A DNA stretch of 64,000 nucleotides. It comes from JAJPJE01 sp963724985. GTDB taxonomy: Bacteria; Acidobacteriota; Terriglobia; Terriglobales; Acidobacteriaceae. This document shows, piece after piece, positions 53,639 through 62,424 of the stretch. The position numbers were made by a program, and so were the translations under genes. The notes beneath the pieces are model-generated. The model was not told where the DNA came from, ran no database searches, and saw nothing but the letters and a program-made list of their open reading frames with translations. Numbering within the stretch: the first letter of the stretch is position 1; each line of letters starts with the position of its first letter. The DNA is taken from contig CAVRWV010000016.1 in assembly GCA_963724985.1 (NCBI GenBank), positions 124,001-188,000 on the forward strand. Direction: 5' to 3'.

Positions 53639-53665
53639 AAAGGCGGCCCTTTTAAGGCCGCCTTT
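53639..53665 (-). terminator. Strong hairpin terminator after ftsH
   Basis: AAAGGCGGCC and GGCCGCCTTT form a perfect 10-bp stem around CTTTTAA, about 30 bases after the ftsH stop. A-rich and T-rich flanks on both sides let it work in either direction. Confidence 0.82.
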
Positions 53666-53694
53666 GCTAATCACTAGCCACTAATCACTTGTCT

Positions 53695-55602
53695 TTACGC
53701 CGGGCTCGGACGTTCTCCCGGGAGTATTCCCGGGCGCCCATCCGGAGCCGGTTTCAGAACCTGCTGCACGCCACCGTCGTCGTGTGGGACTGGCAGCGGC
53801 TTGGCGGGAAGTTCCTTCCCGTCGATGAGCAGGCGAATCTCGTTCGCATCAAGGACTTCTCGGTCCAGCAGAGCCATGGCAATCTTCGTCAGCACCTCGC
53901 GGTTGACGGAGAGAATCCCTTTGGCGCTCTGGTAGGCCGTATCGACCAGGCGGCGAACTTCCATGTCGATCTTGATCGCCGTATCTTCCGAGTAGTCGCG
54001 ATGCTGTGAAATCTCGCGACCCAGGAAGATTTGCTCTTCTTTCTTACCAAACGTCATCGGCCCTAATTCGCTCATGCCAAACTCGCATACCATCTTGCGG
54101 GCGAGTTCGCTGGCTTGCTCGATATCGTTGCCGGCGCCGGTCGTCATCGTATTCAGGAAAAGCTCCTCAGCCAGGCGGCCACCCATCATGATGGCGAGCC
54201 GGGTATTGAGATAATCCCGCGTATACGTGTGCTTGTCGTCGATGGGCAGCTGCATGGTCACACCCAGCGCCATTCCGCGCGGGATGATCGTTACTTTATG
54301 CAGCGGGTCCGAGTGGTCGCTCAGTACGGCCACGAGTGCGTGACCGGCCTCGTGGAACGCCGTGACCTTCTTCTCCTCGTCGGAGAGAATCATCGACTTC
54401 CGCTCGGCGCCCATCAGTACCTTGTCCTTCGCCAGTTCGCAGTCGGACATCAGCACCGTCTTGCGATTCTGACGAGCAGCGTTCAGCGCCGCTTCGTTGA
54501 TCAGGTTCGCCAGGTCAGCGCCGGAGAAGCCCGGTGTGCCGCGGGCGAGTACGGAGAGATCAACGTCATCAGCCAATGGAATCTTGCGGCTGTGTACGCG
54601 CAGAATCTCTTCGCGTCCACGCACATCCGGACGAGGCACTACAACGCGGCGGTCAAAGCGGCCGGGTCGCAGCAACGCCGGATCAAGCACATCAGGACGG
54701 TTGGTCGCAGCGATCAGGATGACGCCTTCGTTCGATTCGAAGCCGTCCATCTCGACCAATAACTGATTCAGGGTCTGCTCGCGTTCATCGTGTCCACCGC
54801 CGAGACCAGCTCCGCGGTGACGCCCGACCGCGTCGATTTCGTCGATGAAAATGATGCAGGGGGCGTTCTTCTTGCCCTGCTCGAACAGGTCGCGAACGCG
54901 GCTTGCGCCTACGCCCACGAACATCTCGACGAAGTCGGAACCGGAGATCGAGAAGAACGGAACGTTCGCCTCGCCTGCAACGGCTCTCGCCAGAAGGGTT
55001 TTGCCGGTTCCCGGAGGTCCAACCAGCAGCACGCCTTTCGGAATGCGGCCGCCCAGCTTCTGGAACTTCTGCGCCTCGCGCAGGAATTCGATGATCTCTT
55101 TCAGCTCTTCCTTGGCTTCATCGACGCCGGCGACGTCTTTAAAAGTCACCTTCTTCTGCTGCATCGACAGCAGGCGTGCCCGGCTCTTGCCAAACGAGAG
55201 TGCCTTATTTCCGCCGGTTTGCATCTGGCGGATCATAAAGAACCAGAGAGCTCCCAGCAGCACCAGCGGCGCCAGGTTCAGCAGCCATGTCGGCCACGTG
55301 CCGCTCTGCGCATCATGAATTTTGATATTGACGCTCTTATCCGTGAGCGCCTTATACATGTCGGGGTAGTTCGCGGGAACCTGCGTATGGAACCCACCGC
55401 CGTCGGTATCGTGGCCCCGAACTTCCGTTCCGGTGATATCGACCTCTTTAACAGCGCCCCGGTTCACGTCCGCCAAGAACGTGGAAAAACTGATCTCTTT
55501 GTCCTTCGAGCTCGAACCGCCAGCCTTGACCACCTGCCACAGCAGGACGCCCGACAAAACGATTACCAGCCAAAAGACTACTGTCTTAACAGTTGAATTC
55601 AC
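53695..55602 (-). CDS. ftsH: ATP-dependent zinc metalloprotease FtsH
   Basis: A 635-residue inner-membrane protease. Two N-terminal membrane helices (VVFWLVIVLSGVLLWQVV and LAPLVLLGALWFFMIRQM) flank a periplasmic domain. The AAA+ module has Walker A GPPGTGKTLLA, Walker B CIIFIDEIDAVGRHRGAG and the SRH RPGRFDRRVVV. The zinc site is HEAGH in TAFHEAGHALVAVLSD. It degrades misfolded membrane proteins and regulators. A Pro-rich tail follows residue 610. Standard length and intact. Confidence 0.97.
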   Translation of the reverse strand: MNSTVKTVVFWLVIVLSGVLLWQVVKAGGSSSKDKEISFSTFLADVNRGAVKEVDITGTEVRGHDTDGGGFHTQVPANYPDMYKALTDKSVNIKIHDAQSGTWPTWLLNLAPLVLLGALWFFMIRQMQTGGNKALSFGKSRARLLSMQQKKVTFKDVAGVDEAKEELKEIIEFLREAQKFQKLGGRIPKGVLLVGPPGTGKTLLARAVAGEANVPFFSISGSDFVEMFVGVGASRVRDLFEQGKKNAPCIIFIDEIDAVGRHRGAGLGGGHDEREQTLNQLLVEMDGFESNEGVILIAATNRPDVLDPALLRPGRFDRRVVVPRPDVRGREEILRVHSRKIPLADDVDLSVLARGTPGFSGADLANLINEAALNAARQNRKTVLMSDCELAKDKVLMGAERKSMILSDEEKKVTAFHEAGHALVAVLSDHSDPLHKVTIIPRGMALGVTMQLPIDDKHTYTRDYLNTRLAIMMGGRLAEELFLNTMTTGAGNDIEQASELARKMVCEFGMSELGPMTFGKKEEQIFLGREISQHRDYSEDTAIKIDMEVRRLVDTAYQSAKGILSVNREVLTKIAMALLDREVLDANEIRLLIDGKELPAKPLPVPHDDGGVQQVLKPAPDGRPGILPGERPSPA

Positions 55603-55779
55603 TGATTGCTCCTAACTACCTTGCCCTTGGATATAAAGACACCAAGAACCTGCACTTTTCACTGTTCTTTAGATGCCCCTGGTTCTTTTCAGACTCCAGT
55701 TATTCTGCCCCGTACGATTGTAACCCTTTCCCGCTGACAAAGATGCCACCGGCCGCAATTGCACCGCCGTCGGGCCAAA

Positions 55780-56337
55780 TCAGCTGATCCGGGCGGGCTT
55801 CTCCGCACTCGTCGCTACGAAGGGTAAGTTCCTTCCCAATTCGGGAGTACCGAGTCCGTAGCCGAAAATATATGTCTCATCGACCAGGAATCCAAAGTAG
55901 TCCGGCTGCAATGGAACCCGCCGTGCTGTTTGGCGGTCAAGCAGCGCTGCCGTCTTTACAGACGTCGCCCCGCGGCTCGCAATCGTTCTTACCAGGAACT
56001 CAGCCGTAACCCCGCTCACTAGAAGCGTCTCAATTAGAAGAACATCCATGCCCTTTACGTTGACTTCCGGGGTGAACATGATCTCGTGGGTCACTAGTTC
56101 GCCCTGTTTCAGCTCCCGTATCTCGGGCTTTACGAATTGGCAGGTGACCGGCACATCGATTTGCCGCACCAGGTCAGACATAAAAACAAAGCTGTCTTCC
56201 AGGATTCCAACCGCAGACAGGCTCCGGCCCGCGTAGTCGCTGGAAATCTGCCGGGCCATGTCGCGCACACGCTTCTGTATCTGATCGGCGCTGATGACCA
56301 CTCTTTGAATTGGTGGTGCGCCTGCTGGTTGATCCAA
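55780..56337 (-). CDS. Hypoxanthine phosphoribosyltransferase-like protein with altered active-site loop
   Basis: A 185-residue type I PRTase fold. SADQIQKRVRDMARQISSDY and the hood-end segment LQPDYFGFLVDETYIFGYGL match bacterial HPRT. The PRPP loop that normally reads EDIxDTGxT is IETLLVSGVT here, so both acidic residues that hold ribose are changed except one Glu. SLSAVGILEDSFVFMSDLVR also lacks the usual KG dipeptide. It may be an inactive or regulatory paralogue. It lies upstream of ftsH on the same strand, as hpt often does next to ftsH and tilS. Confidence 0.75.
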   Translation of the reverse strand: MDQPAGAPPIQRVVISADQIQKRVRDMARQISSDYAGRSLSAVGILEDSFVFMSDLVRQIDVPVTCQFVKPEIRELKQGELVTHEIMFTPEVNVKGMDVLLIETLLVSGVTAEFLVRTIASRGATSVKTAALLDRQTARRVPLQPDYFGFLVDETYIFGYGLGTPELGRNLPFVATSAEKPARIS

Positions 56338-56377
56338 GGATGACCCTCAAAAAGGCGTTGTCGCTGATTTTCGCAGA

Positions 56378-57771
56378 TCAGTCGTTGAAGATCGGCAACT
56401 CTTCCACGACGACAGCCGACTGCTCATCCCGCAGACAGAAGTTCCGGGAAACAGGCAGCCCTCGAACCCATACAATCTCGCCCTGATGCTCCGCCACGGG
56501 CCAAAGCGCTCGCAGGGCAGCAGGGACGCGATCTGGCTTTAACAGCTCCTTAATCTTCTTATCAGATTTGCTGTGCAAGGGCCAGAAGCGATCGCCGGCA
56601 CGCCAGTTACGAATGATCAGTTCGCTGCCGGCAAGTTCGGGCCTGAGAAGCTGCCGGGGATCGCAAGATGCAGCCTGGCTTCCACTGATCAGGCGGAAGC
56701 GGATCCGGCACTGCAAGTCGGCGATTTCGATTTCTCCTGGTACGGACAGTTTGTACGCAAAGGGCTGACCTTTGCTTTTGCTGTGTTCGATTCGCAGACG
56801 CAGGCTTCCCGTCTCGGCAGAAGCGCGCAGGCCATCCGGAAGCGAGATGGTTTTGCGCTCACCTGATTGCGCCAACGCCAGCACCTGTTCCACGTGATGA
56901 AAGTCCAGGGTCACGTTCAGCTTCTGCGCGGCCGCTCGTACCAGCCGTCGCCGAATCGCAAGCGGCTGCTGGATTAGCGCGTCGACAGACAAGCGGTATT
57001 CACCGTCTGCCGTCAGTTCCCGCAGCAGCGGCTCTAACTGCGCTCTCCAGTATTCTTCCTCCGCGTGCGCGATCTCCGCGGTTTCCGCCAGCCGTTCAAG
57101 CGACGCCGCCCCAAATTCCGATTCGATGACAGGCAGCAGTTTGTGTCGTACGCGATTTCGCGTGAATGAGAGATCAGCATTGGTGGCGTCTTCGCGCCAA
57201 TCTTGTCCTTGCGATTCAAGCCAGGCGCGCACTTCAGCGCGGCGAACTGCCCAGCAGCGGGCGCACGATGCTGCCGCCTTCAACCTTGATCTCAGGATAG
57301 ATCCCGGCCAGACCTTTGGTTCCTGCGCCGCGCATCAGTCGAAGCAGAACGGTTTCAGCCTGATCGTCGAGCGTGTGCGCAGTTGCGACTTTGTTTGCTT
57401 TGTTCTCGCTGGATCAGCTCTCGGAAGAATTCGTGACGCAGCTGGCGTGCTGCGGCTTCCAGTCCCAAATGATGCTCGCGCGCGAACTGCGGAGTATCGG
57501 CGCTGCCTGCATGGAATGGCAGATCGTGCTTCTCGGCGAGAGCGCATACGAAGGCTTCATCTGCATCAGACTCGGGACCGCGAATCTTGTGATTGAAGTG
57601 TGCGACGGAAAGAACAATGCCCAGCTCACTTCGCGCATCGAGCAACAAGCGAAGCAGCCCGACCGAATCCGCGCCGCCTGAAACGGCAACCGCAACGCGA
57701 TCGCCAGCGCGAATCAGTTGATGTTTTGCCGCGAATTGGAGCAGCCTCTCCAGCACCGTTCCATGGTACAT
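56378..57771 (-). pseudogene. tilS: tRNA(Ile)-lysidine synthase TilS, split by two frameshifts
   Basis: From ATG 57771: VAVAVSGGADSVGLLRLLLD is the PP-loop, then AHFNHKIRGPESDADEAFV. Near 57390 the frame shifts to KVATAHTLDDQAETVLLRLM and GAGTKGLAGIYPEIKVEGGS; near 57250 it shifts again to VRRAEVRAWLESQGQDW and runs to 56378 through the C-terminal domains (IIRNWRAGDRFWPL). TilS modifies C34 of a tRNA-Ile and is normally essential, so sequencing indels are more likely than loss. tilS-hpt-ftsH is the usual order, conserved here. Confidence 0.88.
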
Positions 57772-58054
57772 CGGTCGAAGGTGAGTGGAGAGTAGGGCGA
57801 GAACCTGACTGCGATCTCTGCGTCCTCTGCGGTGAGACGAAGACACAAAAAGCCGGACGCTCACTCCCCCGCGAACGTCCGGCCGATTGGGAACCTCATC
57901 AGGAGGCTGCCAAAAACTACTGGACAGTATGTGGCCGTTTCGTCTCGAAACGATCAACTTTCTTTGCTCTTTCCGGGCGTGCATTCCCAGATTGGAAAGC
58001 GAAGCTTTGTCATCACGAGGCGCCGCTAGGCCACGAGGGATCTGCATTTTGCTT

Positions 58055-58994
58055 TCAGTCCGCGGCTTCGCCGACCGCCGCCGCGCTCCGTTGGATTGCC
58101 GGCACAATCTCCGAAAACAGCATCGCCAGCACGATCACGGCACCGCCGAGCAATTGCGTTGGACGCATCGCTTCATGCAGCCAGAAGATGGAGATCACGG
58201 CCGCAGCGACTGGCTCTGACGTGAACATCACCGCCGCCTCCGTCGAGGTCAGATACGCCTGCATCGTGTTCATCGCCCAGAAGCAGAACAGAGTAGCAAG
58301 CGCGGTGATGTAGGCAATGGACGCGAGTACATCTGGCTTGCGCAACGCTGCGGCCACACCTTGAAAACCATAAGCTCCGGGCAGAACTGCTGTAATTACC
58401 ACCGAGATTATCCCCACGACCGCCACTTGCACTGTCAGCAGAATCCACGTATTCGAGCGGCGGTTGTAGCGGGCTGGTCAGAACGATCTGCACTCCGCAG
58501 ATCGCAGAGCACAATAGCGTTTCGAAGTCGCCGCGATTCCAGCCGCCCCAAGGCTGTCCGGGAACATGGACCAGCGCGTACAAACCAAGCGTCGCAAGCG
58601 CTGCGCCCGCGGCGTGCTGCCAGCGCACATGTTCTCCCCAGAACGTAGCGATCAGCGGCGTGAACATCACGTAAAGTCCGGTGATGAACGCTGACTTCGC
58701 CGTGGTCGTGTAACGCAGTCCGTCGACTTGCAGCCAGAAGATTGCGGTGAGGAGCAGTCCAAGCCAAACGCCTTCCAGAACCGCGCGCCGATTCCACGGC
58801 AGACGCATAAACCCTGCCAGAACGGCGAGTGCAACGGCTGCAATCAGGAAGCGCAGGCTGACCAGCGCGCCGACGGATAAACCGCCATTTAAGGCGTGCT
58901 GCATGGCTGCGAAGCTGCCTCCCCAAATGACGCCGGCGAGGACAATGGTCGATGCGGCGATCGGGCGCGGAATGTGTTTGCGGCTCGTCACCAT
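58055..58994 (-). pseudogene. EamA/DMT-family transporter, one frameshift
   Basis: From ATG 58994: TIVLAGVIWGGSFAAMQHAL, LRFLIAAVALAVLAGFMRLP and SAFITGLYVMFTPLIATFWG are the first EamA repeat. Near 58470 the frame shifts; the second repeat continues VAVVGIISVVITAVLPGAYG, ATLFCFWAMNTMQAYLTSTE and FTSEPVAAAVISIFWLHEAM to 58055. Ten membrane helices in all when joined. Substrate unknown. It begins directly after the end of the ABC ATPase gene, so the two are likely cotranscribed. Confidence 0.85.
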
Positions 58995-59792
58995 TTACCA
59001 GGACAGATGGAAGTAACCATCATTGCGATGCAAGTGAACGTCGGTGCAGAACAGCTCGGACAACGTGCGCGCCGACAGGACTTCTTCCTTCGGACCATCG
59101 CGGAAAATCTGGCCGTCGCGCATCAGCACCACGCGCGTGATTTCCGGGATGATCTCGGGCAGATGATGCGTTACCAGGATCAGGTTCGTGCCGGATTGCG
59201 TCAGCCTTCGCATGGTTGCGAGCAATTCCTGCAAGGCGCCAATGTCGAGACTGTTGCTGGGCTCGTCGAGGATCAGCGCCTGCGGATCGTGAATCAGCGC
59301 GCGGGCAATCATGATGCGGCGCGCTTCGCCTGACGACATTGTGTCGACCAGCTGATCGGCCACGTGCGCAACGCCGAGACGCTCGATGGCTGCGTCGGAT
59401 TTGCGCTGCATCTCGTCAGTCACGGTCTGATACGGCCAAATGCCGATGCTGCTGAAGAAGCCGGAGACGACCAGATCGCGTCCCGTGAGATCGCGCGTCG
59501 GATGCGCCAGCAGGTCGTTCGACACGATGCCTAGATGCTCGCGTAGTTCCATCACGTTCCAGCGGTCGCGGCCGAGAATCTGCGCGCGCGTTTCGTCGAG
59601 CGCCAGCGGATAGATCTCGCGCGTGATGGTCTTCAGCAGCGTCGATTTGCCGCAGCCATTCGGCCCAACGATGGCAACGTTCTCGCCCGCGCGAATCGTG
59701 AGGTTGAAGTCGCGCAGGATGAGGCGCTCTCCGCGCTGCACGTTGACGTGCGCGAAGTCGATGAGTGGAACCTGCTGCGAAGTAGAATGCAT
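58995..59792 (-). CDS. ABC transporter ATP-binding protein (PhrA/ModF-like)
   Basis: A 265-residue protein, start taken at ATG 59792. Walker A is GPNGCGKSTLLK, the signature SSGEARRIMIARALI, Walker B ALILDEPSNSLDI and the switch His in ILVTHHLPEII. The pattern EHLGIVSNDLLAHPTRDLTG recalls single-domain ModF/PhrA-like ATPases. No permease is adjacent apart from the unrelated DMT transporter, so the transport partner, if any, is elsewhere. Confidence 0.88.
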   Translation of the reverse strand: MHSTSQQVPLIDFAHVNVQRGERLILRDFNLTIRAGENVAIVGPNGCGKSTLLKTITREIYPLALDETRAQILGRDRWNVMELREHLGIVSNDLLAHPTRDLTGRDLVVSGFFSSIGIWPYQTVTDEMQRKSDAAIERLGVAHVADQLVDTMSSGEARRIMIARALIHDPQALILDEPSNSLDIGALQELLATMRRLTQSGTNLILVTHHLPEIIPEITRVVLMRDGQIFRDGPKEEVLSARTLSELFCTDVHLHRNDGYFHLSW

Positions 59793-59912
59793 TCTTGGAC
59801 CGAGCACTCAGTACTCAGTTTTCAGCATTCAGCCGCATGACTGAGTGCTGATTGCTTACTACTGAGTGCTGCTCCAGAATAAATGATGGACTTGTACGAG
59901 GAGACAAAGCTC

Positions 59913-60272
59913 ATGCCAGAAAGCGTGAAGATCAAAGTTTATGAGCGGCCGACGTGAACCAAGTGCCGCGAGGTCAAGCGTGCCTTGACCGAGAAGGGCG
60001 TTGCATTCGAGGCGATCAATTTTTTCGAGCAGCCAATGACGGCGGATCTGCTGAAGCAACTATTGCGCGCCGCCGGACTGAAGCCTTCCGAAGCGCTGCG
60101 CACCAACGACGCCGTTTACAAAGAAAAAGTCGCCGGCAAAAATTTGAGCGAAGAGGAACTCATTCGCCTGATGGTGAGGCATCCGGAACTGATTCAGCGG
60201 CCGATCGTCGTGAAAGGCAAGAAAGCAGTGCTGGCGCGCCCGGCGGAAAAGCTCGCCAACCTGGGACTTTAG
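59913..60272 (+). CDS. ArsC/Spx-like thioredoxin-fold protein with in-frame TGA at the first catalytic position: probable selenoprotein
   Basis: From ATG 59913 (GAGGAG at 59898-59903) the frame reads MPESVKIKVYERPT, then TGA at 59955-59957, then TKCREVKRALTEKGVAFEAI to the stop at 60272. The family motif is C-x-x-C after VYxxPT, so TGA replaces the first Cys: selenocysteine 15 paired with Cys 18 (UTKC). The rest is a full ArsC/Spx fold (AINFFEQPMTADLLKQLL, LMVRHPELIQRPIVV with the cis-Pro). Length 119 is normal. A perfect SECIS hairpin follows. A start at 59985 would remove the whole active site. Confidence 0.87.
59972..59990 (+). promoter_or_regulatory. SECIS stem-loop after the ArsC-like TGA
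   Basis: GGUCAAG and CUUGACC form a perfect 7-bp stem with loop CGUGC. The stem begins 14 bases, and the loop 21 bases, after the UGA; bacterial SECIS loops lie 16-37 bases away and have a G in the first two loop positions, as here. This is the strongest single evidence for selenocysteine in the window. Confidence 0.75.
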
Positions 60273-60296
60273 TTTCACCTCAGATAGGCTGCCATC

Positions 60297-60755
60297 ACCT
60301 GTCATTTCGAGCGAGGAGCGCGATACAGACGCGCTCCGAGTCGAGAGACCTTGCGCTGTGCCTTCACATAACGGCCTGCAGTTACACTGAAAACGTCCCA
60401 CGCCACCTGTCATGCTGACGCGGAGCGGAAGCATCTATGGATTTCTTGAACGAATACATAGATGGATTCCGCTTCCCCTTCGCCAAGCTCAGGGTCAGCG
60501 TCACCATGACCTTGGGTTTTCCTGACGCCTCTGTGGAAGGCAGTAGCAATCGAAACGACTGCATGCAGCTTCACGAAAACATCCCACACCACCTGTCATG
60601 CTGATGCGAAGCGGAAGCGGAAGCATTCTTGAATTTTTCGTTGAACAGCCAAATACATAGATGGATTCGCTGCGCTCACCATGACTTCTGCCCTACCTGT
60701 CATTTCGAGCGAGGGGCGCGATACAGACGCGCTCCGAGTCGAGAGACCTTGCGCT
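60297..60755. repeat. REP-like repeat field: two 61-base direct copies and related palindromes
   Basis: Copies at 60297-60357 and 60695-60755 differ at one base of 61. Copy 1 has a perfect hairpin GGAGCGCG-loop-CGCGCTCC (60315-60337); copy 2 has one mismatch in that stem. Between them ACCTGTCATGCTGA occurs twice (near 60405 and 60591), and GCGGAAGC with ATCTATG form further inverted pairs. No gene is seen in this stretch. Confidence 0.8.
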
Positions 60756-60804
60756 TTACCCGGGCTGCGCTGCCCCTTCGCCGCCCGAAATGAAACTGCG
60801 TGTA

Positions 60805-60921
60805 CCCTCCCCCTCCCCCCTCATAGCGGCAAACAAACGAGTTACGGCGTCGATTCCGCTACATAGCGCCAACGAAAAGAGTTACGGCGACATAGCGGCA
60901 AATAAAGGAGTTGCCGGCCGC
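60805..60921 (-). repeat. Three-box intergenic element, inverted copy
   Basis: On the plus strand CATAGCG boxes start at 60822, 60862 and 60891, followed in each unit by a version of AACTC...TTTG read from the minus strand (for example GTAACTCGTTTGTTTGCCGC). Read on the minus strand the spacings are 29 and 40, then a G-rich run (60805-60820), matching the 30/41 plus G-run layout at 6548-6658. A fourth, looser GTAACTC box lies near 61035. No gene found between 60273 and 61118. Confidence 0.65.
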
Positions 60922-61118
60922 CGGAAATAGCAAAAGCCCGAAAGAGATCGTGTTCAGATCAGTTCCGAGCTTCTATACCCAGCATAGCAGATTTAGAAGG
61001 GAAACAGGACACGAGGAAGTCGTGTGTTTGTATCGAGTTACGACAAAAGTGGGCTTGACAAGAATTGGGCCGAGACATGGTGTGTGACATTGTGAACAGA
61101 GGGGTGTGATGACGAACC

Positions 61119-61598
61119 TTATATCAGACGCCCAAGTGGGCCAACGAGGCCATTCTTGTCCAGAACGAGCTTGATTTCTCCGGACGACTGCAGAAAACCT
61201 ATAAACGGCGCTTCGTGACGACCGCAGAATCGCCGCATTCGTGCCATGTTCTTGACCAGAAAAGCTGCTATATCGTCGCCCCGCATTTGCTGTTTGATGA
61301 CGAAAGAACGCACCTTGAATGTTTTGATTGCCTGAGCCTCGGGTCCTCGATACTGCATGCTGTCGTCTGTGGTGAGCAGAACCCAGCCTTTCTTTCCAAC
61401 TCTTGGAAGCCAGGTATCGTCATGAGTGTTCGGGTGCGCGTAATCGATGTGCTTCTTGTATTTGATCTTGTCTCGGTCAAACGCTGACATAACTTCCGCG
61501 CAACACAGAGACATGTCGAGGTAAGCCGTAAACTTCTTAGGCCGCTTTGCCGATTTCCCACTCGATCGCTTCTCGGATTTCGCTCTCCTCGCGGCCAT
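61119..61598 (-). CDS. PIN-domain-like toxin (VapC45-type)
   Basis: A 159-residue protein. KFTAYLDMSLCCAEVMSAF and WVLLTTDDSMQYRGPEAQAI supply the spaced acidic residues of a PIN-like nuclease; FVIKQQMRGDDIAAFLVKNM follows as in VapC45-type proteins. The first 25 residues are Lys/Arg/Ser-rich. Such toxins are ribonucleases. The gene overlaps the end of the upstream partner by 62 bases, unusually long; an internal start could shorten the overlap, but no good one is seen. Confidence 0.7.
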   Translation of the reverse strand: MAARRAKSEKRSSGKSAKRPKKFTAYLDMSLCCAEVMSAFDRDKIKYKKHIDYAHPNTHDDTWLPRVGKKGWVLLTTDDSMQYRGPEAQAIKTFKVRSFVIKQQMRGDDIAAFLVKNMARMRRFCGRHEAPFIGFLQSSGEIKLVLDKNGLVGPLGRLI

Positions 61599-62223
61599 AG
61601 CTGCGGGCTAGGATGGGAATGCTATCGCCAGCTCTAAATCTCCCTGCGAGTACCGAAGTAGGAATGCCGCTATTTTTCAAAATAGGCTTTCCAAAGGACA
61701 CGAAAGGATCGATCAGAATCGTACGCTTGGCGATAGCCGGCGCGAGCATGTCCGCTTTGCGTCTGTATGGAACTAAACGCATTGCGACTCCCATTTCGTC
61801 GCGTTCGACGCGCTCCAAGTGAGCCTGAAATAGCTCTTCGCTCTCCTGCTGACCTTGTTTGCCTCGCATCGACAGATTTACAAGCGACCCGTCGATGTCC
61901 AAGTACAAATGCATGCCATCAGTTGAGACGTCATAATCGGCAAGTGGATGCGTCGAAGCCAAATGTTTCCTCATCCACACCGATGCTGCTCTGATCCTTG
62001 CAACGTGTACCCCGTGGATTGTACGGATCCCTTGGATGACGTAGCACTCGACTAAGTTTTTGAAAGACAGGAGAGGGAAACGGCCGTACTTCTGCAATTC
62101 CACAATCGGATGCGACCCGCTCGTCCAAAAGTGAAGCGTTGACGAAGGAATGTGCAGATACCGCGATGCACTTCCCAAATCGTAATTGGGAAGATCCAGC
62201 GGATTGTAAAGTCGCTTTCTCAC
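61537..62223 (-). CDS. Antitoxin-like protein with DUF433 domain (VapB45-type)
   Basis: A 228-residue protein. Residues about 10-60 form a MerR-like helix-turn-helix (YDLGSASRYLHIPSSTLHFW). The C-terminal 60 residues are DUF433: ILIDPFVSFGKPILKNSGIP, then FRAGDSIPILARSYGREESE and IREAIEWE. This domain order is typical of antitoxins paired with VapC45 PIN proteins, which regulate their own operon. It lies upstream of the toxin and overlaps it. Confidence in the pairing is good; toxicity is untested. Confidence 0.78.
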   Translation of the reverse strand: MRKRLYNPLDLPNYDLGSASRYLHIPSSTLHFWTSGSHPIVELQKYGRFPLLSFKNLVECYVIQGIRTIHGVHVARIRAASVWMRKHLASTHPLADYDVSTDGMHLYLDIDGSLVNLSMRGKQGQQESEELFQAHLERVERDEMGVAMRLVPYRRKADMLAPAIAKRTILIDPFVSFGKPILKNSGIPTSVLAGRFRAGDSIPILARSYGREESEIREAIEWEIGKAA

Positions 62224-62424
62224 TCAGGAACCGCACTATACATCGTATTAGGGTGGTACGTTCATATTTTCGGCGTTACGTTTTCATCTTCGTACAATTT
62301 TCCGGACCGAAGTGGACCGCCCGCCCATTTAAGTATCGCTCAACCTTGCCTCTTGGGAACATTACCTCCGACATACCCCCGCAGCGTCACACCTATCTCC
62401 GTGACTTGGATGTCAGTGTTGGAC

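Noticed and set aside
59985..60272. Shorter start for the ArsC-like gene after the TGA
   Set aside because: It would delete the catalytic CxxC region, has no ribosome site, and ignores coherent family sequence before the TGA.
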